Positions 33,955 to 44,680 of a DNA stretch of 64,000 bases are shown one piece after another. The notes beneath the pieces were generated by a model. That model was not told where the DNA came from. It searched no databases and saw only the letters and a list, made by a program, of their open reading frames with translations. The stretch comes from Melanocharis versteri. Its lineage: Eukaryota; Chordata; Aves; Passeriformes; Melanocharitidae. A program made the position numbers and the translations under genes. Every line of letters begins with the position of its first letter. The stretch's first letter is position 1. The DNA lies in contig VZTG01007657.1 in NCBI GenBank assembly GCA_013397845.1, positions 37,333 to 101,332 on the forward strand, written 5' to 3'.

Positions 33955-34700
33955 CTCCAATGCTTTAAAGTCACATTTCCAGGCCAGACATAGAATTAAT
34001 CTCTGGGCACTTCACATTGCTGGCAGCGCAAAGCAGGATGTGGGATCTTTTTTTCTCTCTCTCTGCGTCTTGGCTGACTTTTTTACCTCTCGAAGAATTT
34101 GGAAGGGCCGTGAGATTCCCCCCACCCCCCCTCGCCTCAGTGCCGTGCAGTTTTTCAGCACGCTGATCACCCTGCTGTGGCTTCACCCTAATAGATTTCA
34201 TATGCTGACACAGTTGACATCAGTACCAAACTATTTTACATGTGATCTGGTGTATTTCCTGAGGAAATCTGCAAGATATTTATTAAGAACTAATAAAATA
34301 AACCTCTCCATGAGCTTTTAGGTAGTTTTCAATTTTTCATGTCTCTCTCGTTTCCTCTTATCAATGAGTTTCTATTTTCTCCCTCCTCTCTGACCATTGC
34401 AAAAGGAAACAAAAATAAATGTTTTAAACCGTTCCTGAATGGACACTGGGAATATTTCTGTAGTGATGTATTAGCAAAGTCGTATTTTTAGGGCTGTATT
34501 GTCAAGACTAAAAATATCCCGCTGCAGTGCATCCTTTTTATAGGGCTTTGTGTGTGTGTGTGTGTGCTGAGCATTGTACAAATTTGCACCAACGTGCAAA
34601 GGTCTTTGTACTACTGCAGCCTTGCCTCCTCATCACAGCTGGACTCCATTAGGCCTTGGAAATTAGTGTAATCCTGGTTAAGAAAGGGGAAAAAAAAAAA
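33955..34700. promoter_or_regulatory. AT-rich enhancer-like block between two CpG islands
   Basis: An abrupt shift to AT-rich, non-repetitive sequence follows CpG block A. It contains long runs without simple repeats, such as 34200-34540, and a (TG)n run at 34549-34567. No transposon was recognised. The high complexity and sharp base-composition borders suggest conserved regulatory DNA, though this was not tested by alignment. Confidence 0.35.
34549..34567 (+). repeat. (TG)n microsatellite
   Basis: An uninterrupted TG run of about nine units. A similar short run lies at 34975-34992. Confidence 0.9.
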
Positions 34701-34974
34701 TTAATCAATCTCGCAGAGCCGCGTTTCCCCAGCTGAGCCGGGATACCTGCGTGGCAGCCGCGCTGCAAAGGGCTCCAGCAGCCGGTGGTTTTGCCACGGC
34801 TTTCCTGCCACGGAGGGTGTTCCCTGACGGAGAGCAGCGGCTCTGCTCTCCCTGCTTCCCCCGGAGCAGCGGGGCTCAGGCAGGACGCGCTGCGGGCTGC
34901 AGTCACCCAGCGGGCTCTGCTCGTTTGGCACGCTCGGGAAGCCCTTTGGGGCTGTGCTGTGCTGGCGGGCAGCA

Positions 34975-34992
34975 GTGTGTGTGTGTGTGTGT
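34975..34992 (+). repeat. (GT)n microsatellite
   Basis: An uninterrupted GT run of about nine units just before CpG block B. Confidence 0.9.
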
Positions 34993-35094
34993 AGCTGGGA
35001 GCAGGCTGGATGCTTGGCGTTCTCAAAGGGATTTTCTGCCTTTCTGCTATTTGTGTCTCCTTCAATTAACTGCGATTGGAACAGAGAGAGCCAA

Positions 35095-35480
35095 AGGTGG
35101 GCGCCGAGCTGAGAAGCCGCCTCCCCTCTGCGCTGGTTGCGGGGGACCCCTCTGCCGCGATGGGAGGCGGCTCTGCCTCTCCGTCACGTGTGATTGATGC
35201 AGCCCTTTCCAAACACGATTTCCCCTCCGGCTGGCGTCCGCGGATCGCGGCGTGGCGCTGCGGCCGTCACTCGTGTCCCCAGCAGCAGCCCTGCGTCACA
35301 GGTGGTGGGTGCAGCGGCTGACGGGGGCCCTGACGGCCGGGCCAGCGCCGTGCGCATGGCACACGCGCCGCGCTCCCCCTCCATCCTCTCCCTTTACTCG
35401 CCGGCTCCTCGCCGTAGCTTTCCTGTCTGCTGCCGTCTGGAGAGCCACAGCCTCTCTGCTTCCTGTAGAGCGGTTCAGCG
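35095..35480. promoter_or_regulatory. CpG-island-like block B inside SMG6 intron
   Basis: This is a second dense CpG cluster, 1.3 kb from block A. Examples are GGCGTCCGCGGATCGCGGCG at about 35232 and GCGCCGTGCGCATGGCACAC at about 35344. It also includes a CACGTG E-box at about 35185 and several GCGTCAC/CGTCAC (CRE-like) motifs. No initiator or TATA element could be assigned with confidence. It may be a promoter of an alternative or non-coding transcript, or a CpG-rich enhancer. Confidence 0.55.
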
Positions 35481-35587
35481 AAAGCAGTAATTAGGGCCCG
35501 TAAAAATTTATTTTATTAGCGAGAAGTGTTGGTGGGTAATTGGCCATAATTTGAACCCAGCCAGATTGGAGATTAATAAAAAAATAT

Positions 35588-35628
35588 TACATATATATAT
35601 ATATACATAAAAAATAAAAATAAATCAC
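35588..35628 (+). repeat. AT-rich simple repeat
   Basis: An (AT)n run at about 35590-35605 is followed by A-rich (TAAAAAA)-type sequence. It directly follows CpG block B. Confidence 0.85.
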
Positions 35629-38600
35629 AGAGAGATCTTTTTACCAGAAACACCAGGGCTGTGAGCTGGAAACCCTTCCCGAGGCGGGTGGGACGGGACG
35701 GGATGGCGGCTGCGGAGAGGGCGGCCGGCAGCGAGCGCCTGTGCTGTACCCGTCCTTGAGGGTGTTTGACACTGGCATGGGAAGAAAGGAAACCTTGTTT
35801 TCCAAGAACTCTGCTCTTTCTCAGCTTGATAAGCATTTAAAATAAAAGCTGCACAATTGGAATTGGCAGAGCATCCTCATTCTTTTGTCTGTCTGTTTAT
35901 TTTTTTCCCCTCATCCCTCGACATGTGTGCTACAGCCCAGGGTTACTACACCCCGTGGAACCACAGGCCTGGAGCTCTGCAGGCGCGCGCCGAGCTCTGC
36001 CCACCCCCGGCCTGGCTCTTTGAAGCCTGGCAGAGCAACAGAGATCCAGCCCCGACCCTGGCAGCCTCCTGATGGCCGGGGCACTGAAGCCTTTGACAAA
36101 ACGTGTGTTCTCAGTCCCTTTCAGCTCCCCCTTCGCTCGCAGGGCAGCAAACCCGGGGCTGCGCCTGGAGCCGGAGCTGTGGTTTTGGAATCAGGCTGTG
36201 ACTGCACTATATGGACCCGATGGCTTTGGTATTTATAGGCTTGGTTGGAGTAGCTTGAGCGTGGCCAACGGAGCGGGAGCGGCTTGAGGGCCGACGCTCA
36301 TCCCGACGGAGGGTGATTGGAGAACTCCCCGCTCCGGGAGGACGGGAGAGCCAAGCCCCTCTGCACACATGTCACGCGCGGTTACTGCCGGTTGAATCAC
36401 ACCAGGGAGTTACTCCAGGCTACTAGCCCTGGTTGTTGCTTTGGTGTGAGTTACTCGGGGCGTTCCTTCAGGTCCGTAGTGCTTGTTTTTCGCTTGGCAG
36501 CCTCGGGGCTGGGACCTGGTGTAACCGTTTCCCAAGGAATATTTTTGGTTTGAAAACTGAAGGTCAGCAGTTCGCAAGGGCTGCGCTTGCAGCCAACTCT
36601 GTGGTTCGCCTTGTGCCACCGGGCCAGCAGCACTTGAAATCCTGATCAATTGATCTGCAACAATGTGAAACCACGAAGGGCGACTGCCAGTTAAAACTCC
36701 CCGTCTCGCCCCATTTTCCCCACCCAAAGTGTCTTTCTGCCCATATCCCCTTTCTTGCCGCCTGTCTCCCTCCCTCCCTTTCGGCTGTGTATTGGAGTTT
36801 TTGTCTATCTTTTTCCATCTCTCTGTCTCTTTTCATAACAGTTTTTAATAATGTTTTAGTTAGTTCCAGCCTTTTCCCTCAATGGATCCCATTGGAAAAT
36901 GCATTTGAAAGGAAACAGTTATACACTTCCCTTCCTTTGAAACTCTGTTGGCACCTTTTCCAGTGCAGTAAACCATACAACATGGATTTTCAAAGTTTCC
37001 AAACACAGACATGCTGGCGTTAAATTTATGAAAAAATATTTTATTCGGCTGTATAGTAACTATGAGTCTCCGAGCTGCTGGTCACAGTGAAATCGAAGCT
37101 CGCTTTGGAACTGCAACAGGTTTTCAAATCTCTGCAGGAAACGGCGCTGGAGCCCACAGCTCCCTCGTGTCCTCCTGCCAGGAGACACAGCAGCAAACAA
37201 AAGGGGTGCTGGGGCACCCCAAGGCGAGCCCACCACCCCCCAGCACAGCCTTTTCCTCTGCATGGCCCTGCTGGGAATGCTGCAGCAACGGTAGCAGCAG
37301 GGAATATCACGGTTGTGCCAATCCTATCTCAAATCACGGGGGAAAAGAGGAATTTGGCATAAAAGCGTGATGTCTTATGCTTTTTAATGAATGTGGAGGG
37401 TTCAGGCTCTTTAGTTCCTGAGTGCCGTGGCGGGGGCTCCATCGCCAGTGTGAGCCCGCACGTGCGCTGGGACCCGAGGCTCCGGCTCCATGTGAGTTGT
37501 TGGAGCACTGAGATCGTATTTTCTAGCAGGGGGGCTCGGATGTTAAACTTCCTGGAATGGTTTCTCTGCGTGCTGTGGGTTTGTGCCTGTGGTCACAGCC
37601 CTTCCCACGGGGAATCGCTCGCTCGACACCTGAGAACCTCCCTTTGCATGGCACCGCTCGGAGCTGAACTGTTTCCAGATTTCCACAGAAGACCACGGCC
37701 CCCATTCACCACGAGAGGTCTGGTGGGTGAATCTGGCTGTATCCTCACGAGGAGCATTTTGAGGGGCTGTTTCCAGACAGTGAGCCTCTGAGGCTGTGCC
37801 CAGTGGCACCTGAGGTGTGGTGTAGGGCACACAAAGCCTCCTGTGATAGACAAGATGATGACATGGCAAAAAGATCCCAGGCTCAATTTTCCTGTTGTCC
37901 TTTTACTTGTAATATTCCTTTCCCTTCTCATGGGAGTTTTCCCAAGAAGTCACTGATTGTTATCATCGTGCTTGGTGCCGCGTGGAGCTACAAGATTCAG
38001 GTCCAAATAATTGCATGGTGTAAACTCTCTGGTTTGTGCTCAAAGCTTGGGTTTGGGTGCCTTTTTTCATGGTACCTCTAACAGGTACTGATGGGGAACT
38101 GAGCTTAAGGAAAATACCAGATTTTCTAGTCCCTTGACTGCCCACCTTGAGATGCAGGAGATGGAGTTCTCATAAAAAAAAATCCTTTGGGAGCTGCCTT
38201 TCATCCTACTCAAAGCAGAGTTGCCCAGTGTCTGCAAATTCCATCCCCTCTGTGTCACCAGCCAGCCGACAAGTGAGGGACACAAAAATAGATGACCACA
38301 AGCGTTGGGAGGAGTTAAGGGGACTTCTGGATCCCCCTGAAAGTTCAGGACCAAGGCAAAGAATGGAATCAAGTTCTCCATCTTAATCCCCCCAAATCGT
38401 GACCTTGTCCTGCAGCCCTCAGCCTCACTGAACACGTGCACATTTCAGCACATCAGAACACTCTGCAGGAGGGTCTCTGCTGCCTGTTAATTTTCTGTGT
38501 TGACTGAAAATGGTACCTTGAGGGGAGAAAAAGTGATGTGTCGTTAGGACGGCTTTATGGTGAGTAAGTGTGATGGAGTTGACTCGAAGCTGCATTGATG

Positions 38601-39138
38601 CCTCCAAGTCTGGTGTTCTGAGAGTTTTTTGCATGTGTAATTGCCATGGTTTTCAGAAAAGCGAGCTCCCCCGTGGAACCAGGCTGACCTCATCTGGGAT
38701 TCTCGGCTGGCACGTAAATCTGGATGCACCACACGAGCCTCTGCCACGGCAGGAATGCTGGATGTGTGGGGCTGGGATCCTGTGGGAAAAGCAGCCACTG
38801 ATGGTGCCAGCAGAGCAGTGAGGGGCTGAAGGGGGGGCTGCTATATGCCTCACTTGTGCTGCTTCAGCCCCCTTTTCCACCTGCCTTTCCCTCTCCAGTG
38901 CCTCACCTGGCTTGGTTTATTCTTCTCTCCAAGCAGATGAACCCAGCTGCTGCTTTGGTTGGAGTGGCAGGAGAGAGCTGTCTGATAGTGAGCACCCAGA
39001 TTTCCATAGGCCCCCACCTTGGCAAAGCAGGATGGAGGTGGCAGAAGGCACACCCAGACCCCTCCGCTGTCCCCTGCCAAACTTCTGGTTCCTGCTCCAA
39101 GTGTGAAGGTGCTAGGGATTTTGCTGAAATGGTCAAAG

Positions 39139-39320
39139 AATTTTTAACTTGAGAAGAACAATATATTTTCCCTAACCTCATTCTGGCAAATGGCTGAATC
39201 TTTGTAGTTGAAATTTTCCCAATAAATTTAGCTCGAAGAAAGCTTTTGCATGAAGGATTGCAGCCTAAATGGTTAAAGTTTGGCGAAGTTCTTAGGAACT
39301 GAAACCAAGGTCTTATAGTG
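39139..39320. repeat. Unclassified ancient interspersed repeat, copy 1
   Basis: The segment CCTAACCTCATTCTGGCAAA with TGGCTGAATC, followed by GAAATTTTCCCAATAAATTT and later GCCTAAATGGTTAAAGTTTG, resembles an old repeat type seen scattered in reptile and bird introns. A related block occurs at 44340-44680. The class (SINE, DNA element or LINE part) and orientation cannot be decided by reading. Confidence 0.45.
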
Positions 39321-42300
39321 GAAAGTGTTAGGTAAGCATCACTGCAGGCAGAGTGGCTGGGCTGTGCCCCCCTTGGTGGGGTGTCCTGGGGCTGGGGGTG
39401 CCACTGCCATCAGCCAGAGAGGCTGGAGGGACCAAGCAGGGCTGGAGTGGGAGGTGAGGAGGCAATTCAGGCTTGCAGGCGTTTGATGGAGACCCCGGGA
39501 TTTCCTGCTTCCCAAGAGCTGGGAGGAGGGCACGGATTTCACTTCGTGTTTTGGCGTTTGCTTTGCAAACCGCCACACCGGGCCCTCAGGAAGCTGTAAG
39601 AAGACGAGCAGCAAAGGAGGGAATGTGCTGAAACGAAAGCTCCACACTTTGCTGTCCCTGCCCTGTCAAAGGCTCCTTTCTCCAAATGCTCCTGTCTGCA
39701 GGCACTTGCTCTCATGAGCTTTGACTGCAGGCTCAAAGTGCTCCCCCAGGTTCACACCCAAGGAAGCCAGTTCCAGGCTGCCTGCTCACATTTTACTGCC
39801 AAGGACGTGCCCACCCCCAGCAAGAGCTTGGAGGGTGCAAAACGCTGCCTGTTATTTGCTGCTGTTATTTGTCCTGGTAAAACTTCCCTCGGGGCTGGAG
39901 GAAATCTCTTGGGAAGCCCTGTTCACGCCTCCTCCCTGTTGTAAATAACATCTGACACAGTTATGGCTGGGCACACGCAGCTCCTGGGGGGATGCTGGTA
40001 GCTCTTGCCATGCTGCCGTGTAACCCAGCCAGGCTCCCCAGCTCCTCACTGGCTCTTTTGCTGAGGTTCACAGCTCTGGCATCTTCAAAAAGGGCTGACA
40101 GATCTGTGCAGACAGAGGATAGGCCATCAGGGGTTATCTTTAATCATTCTGCATCATTGCAGTGCCCCTAAAACCCTTCTTCATTTCTATCATCCATGAC
40201 TTTTCTTCTTTCATGCAGCATTCCCTGTTTCATCTGAATGCCCTGCTCGCCTTTGGGCCTTTTTGCCTTTGCAGCATCTTCAGTCCCATCGTGCTTGTGC
40301 ATTTTATGGCAAATATTCCCTCTGCAGGAAGAGACAGCTGGTGCCAGGCTGGTCTGGAGCTATAGATATGCTGATGAGCCAGCGTGCCAGCTTGAAGGGA
40401 CACGCTTCCTTACGAGCCAGCCAGGAGTTACATACATTTGGATTTGCCAGCCTTTTAGCTGCCAGACGGGTCAAATTCACGTTGCTGTCAGTTGTTGGCA
40501 GCAGAAGCTGTGGCTCTGGGGATCTGCAGTGAAGACTTTGCTGTGCCTGTGTCATAAGTGCCAGCGTCAGCTCCCGCGCTCGGAGCGGCTCCGGTGAGGG
40601 CAGTGCTGAGAAATGAGAGTTTCTCTGGCAGTTCTCCAGGTTTGCCAGCATGGGATGAGCCTGGAGGTGCCTTTGCCCCAGCTGGGATGGTCGGGGAGTG
40701 GCGTGTCTCAGTGCAAGTGAGACTGGTGACAACTGGGATGTATGTGCCTCCCCAGGCAGGGGGAGTGTTTCTGACTCTGCATGGGCTGTTCCACATCCCA
40801 AACTGACTCCCACAGCCTCGCTGGGGTCAGGGGAGCAGAGCAGGATCCTGGCCTTGCCGGCTGGGTCAAGCACCCCAAGCGTGTAGGGAGAGCTCCGAAG
40901 TGCTGCTTAGTGCAAGTGGAAATGGCTTCAATCTGTGTTTTGACTGATGGGTCTTTTCAGGAAATTTCTGAGAATAACATTTCTAAAAATGGCTGCTTCT
41001 TTCCACTGATATTTCCTGGAAAAGGCTGTAGTTAATTTTAAACCACTATCCTTTTCCCTTTTCAAGTGGAAATGGCTTTGTGCTTGTCCTCAAGGCTAAT
41101 GTCATTCTTTCTGGCCTAGCCCGGGTTGTGTGGTGGGGAGGGACATTGTGCCACTGCCATTGCCTCCTCTTGCAGGTCCTGTTGGTCTTGCAGAGCTGCA
41201 GAAATTGGGGCATTGGGGACACTCTGTGCACGTGTCTGCTTTCCCCGTGGAAATTAATCACTTCTTATTAAGTTATTATTATTAATAGTCACTTCACAAT
41301 GATGTTTTTTGTCGTTGACTCCTGGCCAGCCCCGAGTACACAAGAAAGCTGTCCCTAAAGTCATTCCCTACAGCTTTGTTCATCAGGGTCAGGAAGGATA
41401 TACTGAGCTGGTTATCGCACCCCAGGTGCAAGGATCCAGCCCTGCCTGGGCTGAGGGACAATCAGAGCCACAGACAAGCTCCTGGATCAGCCAAAGGGAG
41501 CTGGCAGCACCGAGCTGTCTGGGGCAGGCAGCCCCTTCGTGTCGGGCAGAGCATGGCTTCCCCTGCGGCTCCTGGGCAGGCTCGCTGCTTCGGGTGGGAA
41601 TATGTCATTAATTTTTATACCTTCCCCTGTAAACCATCGACCCTTTTTATGATGTCATGAGGGATTCCTTAATTTTGCAGCTGCTTCCTGGTTACGTCAG
41701 AGAAGAGCCTCCCGTCCTAGAGCCCAGCGCTGCAGTCCAGGACGGCTGGAAACAAATGAAGTGTTGAATATCTAATGGCTTCCACAGGGAGAGCTGCTCC
41801 ATCCTCCCCAGGCCCCCGGCATTCCTCACCTCCTAGGCCTCCCTCCTTCCCTCCCTCGGACAAGTCAGGGTTGCAGAGGGAGCTGCTGGCTCCTGGGCGG
41901 CCCCAGCTGCTCTGGGAACACGTGCAGCGAGTTCCCCTGTGCTGCTGCTGTGACCGAGACCCTCCCAGGACCTTCCTGCCTCTCCATGGGGAGACATCAG
42001 TCAGGGAAGTGGACTAGGGGCATCCAGGTTATTACTAACATCCAAAAGTTGCTTTGGGAGGGGTTCAGCCCTGTGTGCTGCAGGTGGTGATGTTCAGCTC
42101 GGCCGCAGTGCTGCGAGGGCTGGGGCTGCCATCCTGTTTGCTCAGAGTGTCCTTCCAGGAAGGCTGCCCATCGTTCCCAGGGTATTAGGCGGGGCTGAGC
42201 AGTGCCTCCAGGTTCCCAGGCTCTCTCGGGGGCAGATGAGTGCGTGTGTGACTCGCCAGTTCCCAGAGCTGGGAGTGCCAGTGACTCACAGGTCCCCTGC

Positions 42301-43479
42301 CAGGGGCTGCCGGGGAAATGCCCCACAGCTGTGAGCGTCCCCCTCACTTTGCTGCTTTATATTCCCGTGCTTGTGTGCGGTCTCCACCAGCCAGGGCCGG
42401 CAGCAGGGCTCTCCTCACCCGTTTCCTGCAGACAGCCCCACCCCGGGGGGCTGCCCTGTAGCCGTGCCAGGGCTGCGTCTGGCGGGGAGTGACTCACGGG
42501 GAAAGCTGTGTCTGAGCGGTGAGGGAGCAAAGGAATTGCCTTCAGGTGGTGTCAGCTCCGAGGTGACCAGCCCGGCTCTCTTCCCCTCAGGGCAGCAGCC
42601 AGCTGGTGAATCAGTCGTCTGTGCCTCCAGAGCTGATGTGCTGACACATCAGCCGGGTGCCTTCGCCCCCAGCCCTGCGCTCACCGAGCTCCTGCAGCTC
42701 CTGTGTCCCCTGGCCAGCCCGTTATGTCATCCTTGGGACTGTGTCCACAGAACTGTTCGTTCTTTTGAGTGCCTTCCCATACAGTCCTTCACCCTGTCAC
42801 CAGGAAAGGTGGGTTCAGCTGTTGTTCCCTAGGAGCAAAGCACATCCCTGCTGCTCTGCCAGCACTGGGGTCACCTGCTGCCAGCACTGCTCCGGGCTTC
42901 CCGGCCTGGAGCCACAGCTCAGGTGAGGATGGAGAGGCCAGCATGGAAACTGTCCCACTGGAGCCCTCCTGACCCTTGGCTGGAGCAGTCTGGTTGCTTG
43001 AATCAAAGGAATTTGGTCTCCTTTGAGACTTGTTGGCTGGGATTGTTTTAACTGTGGAAGGTTCAGCATTCCTTGTGTTTTTTTAGCTGGGATGGGTGGA
43101 TAGAGGAGCATGTCCACTGCTTGCTTGTAATTTTGGGGGTTGCTTTGGCTCCTTTCCAGCCAAACTGGGGTCACACTCGGAGCAGAACAGCTGGGAGCCC
43201 TCACTCCCAGCCCCTGCCCCATCCCTGTGAGCAGCCCACGTGTCCTGTGCTCGCTGTGCCCCGATTGTCCCTCGCAGGATTTCCTTCGGCACATGGCACT
43301 CGAGCAGCCACGAGAAGCTTCCTCCAGCAAATCCCTCTCCTCGTAGGCGGCTGCCCCTTGCTCTTTTCCCATTCCCATTTCCTGTGGCTGGTTGTGTTGC
43401 CCTAATAAAGGTTTGGCACTGCTGTTTTGCACACCCTAGTGGGAGAGGGGATGTGTTTATCACTTTTCCTGGAGATTAT

Positions 43480-43720
43480 CTGTTTAAGCACTCTCTGACA
43501 GTTACAATAACAAGGGCAGCGCGTTGTGTTTCCCAGCAAAAGGACACTCGCTGCTGAAAGATGTATAGCACTAATTAGAAATACATAACATCCGGCCACA
43601 TGGCAGCCTTCTCCCGGCCGCTCCATTTCCTGAGCTCAGACGACTTTGACGACAGTTGGTTTATGTTTTCCATGAATATAACATTCTCAGAGAAGCACAA
43701 ATTTCTCCCCGGCACAAAAG
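43480..43720. promoter_or_regulatory. Candidate conserved non-coding element
   Basis: This high-complexity block has a homeodomain-type CTAATTAG core at about 43571-43578. It is followed by CGGCCACATGGCAGCC and CATTTCC motifs and by CCATGAATATAACATTC. It differs sharply from the CT/GA-rich DNA around it, and no repeat family was recognised. Regulatory function is inferred from composition only. Confidence 0.35.
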
Positions 43721-44339
43721 TCCCCTTTCTCTCTGTCTCTCAGCCTCTCCCCTGTGGAACAGGTAGATTTATGGCTGCAGAAGTCCTGGGTCTGGCTCTG
43801 CTGCTGGCTGGGTGGGAGCAGAGCCCACAGACCCTGGGAGAGCCCAGGTAGGTGCTTGCAGAGGGCGCTGCAGCTGCTGATCCACCCAGCTCCCTGCAAT
43901 CCCTGCAGGAAACTGCCTCCTGGTAGGAAAACAGCGCTCTCTGTGCAGCCCAGTCCTCAGCTGGAAAAAAAAAACCTCTTTCCTACACGCAAAGAAACAG
44001 GAGGACTCCTCTGCAGCTCAGCCAGTTTTCTTGATCTTCAGAAAAACCACCCGTCCCTGGTTGCCAGTTGCTTTTGCTCTGTGCTCACAGCCTGATGCTC
44101 ATCAGCTCCCATTTTTTCCATCCCATCCCTCTCCCTCTCTTGCCTTTGGGCTCTGTTTCAGAGCAGATAGCCTGGGCGCCAGTTGGAGGAGTCTGGGTCC
44201 AATCTCCAGCTCGCAGCAAGCAGCAGTCACTCGTACAAGGACATTTTTACAGAATTCCCCACCTGCTGGGTGGGAGCAGGGCAGTTGCTCCCTGGTTAGG
44301 TGAAGGGAGGTAGGAAGATGGAGCATGCTCAGGGAGGTG

Positions 44340-44680
44340 AAATCTTAGCAGGTTTTAACTGTTGAAACAAATTCCTACTGAATATGGAAAAACTGCTGTC
44401 TTTCAGATGTTTATAGCTTGGCCAAGTGTGGACAGATTTCTAGTAGGACAGGAAAACTCTCTGTTAAAAAGGTTATTCTGCAGCAAAATCTCAGATCCTT
44501 GTTCCAGGATTTGCAGTTGCTAGATTAGCTCAAGGAAAAGGTTGTAAGTGTTTTTTTTACAAACAGGAGTAAGCCACTATCTTGTTTCCTAGCCTCATTC
44601 TCACAAGTGGCCGAGCTGTTTTGGCTGAAGATTTCCAGGAGACCTTAGGCTGAGACAGGCACCTAGCATGGAAACTTCAG
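44340..44680. repeat. Unclassified ancient interspersed repeat, copy 2
   Basis: This block shares TTTCCTAGCCTCATTCTCAC, AAGTGGCCGAGCTG and GAAGATTTCC with the copy at 39139-39320, in the same order and strand. Identity is low, consistent with age. Upstream sequence (GGTTATTCTGCAGCAAAATC) may belong to the same element. Confidence 0.4.

Noticed and set aside
33202..33960. 252-residue open frame on the - strand
   Set aside because: It coincides with CpG-island block A, where stop codons are rare by base composition. It has no recognisable domain and no splice or start context.
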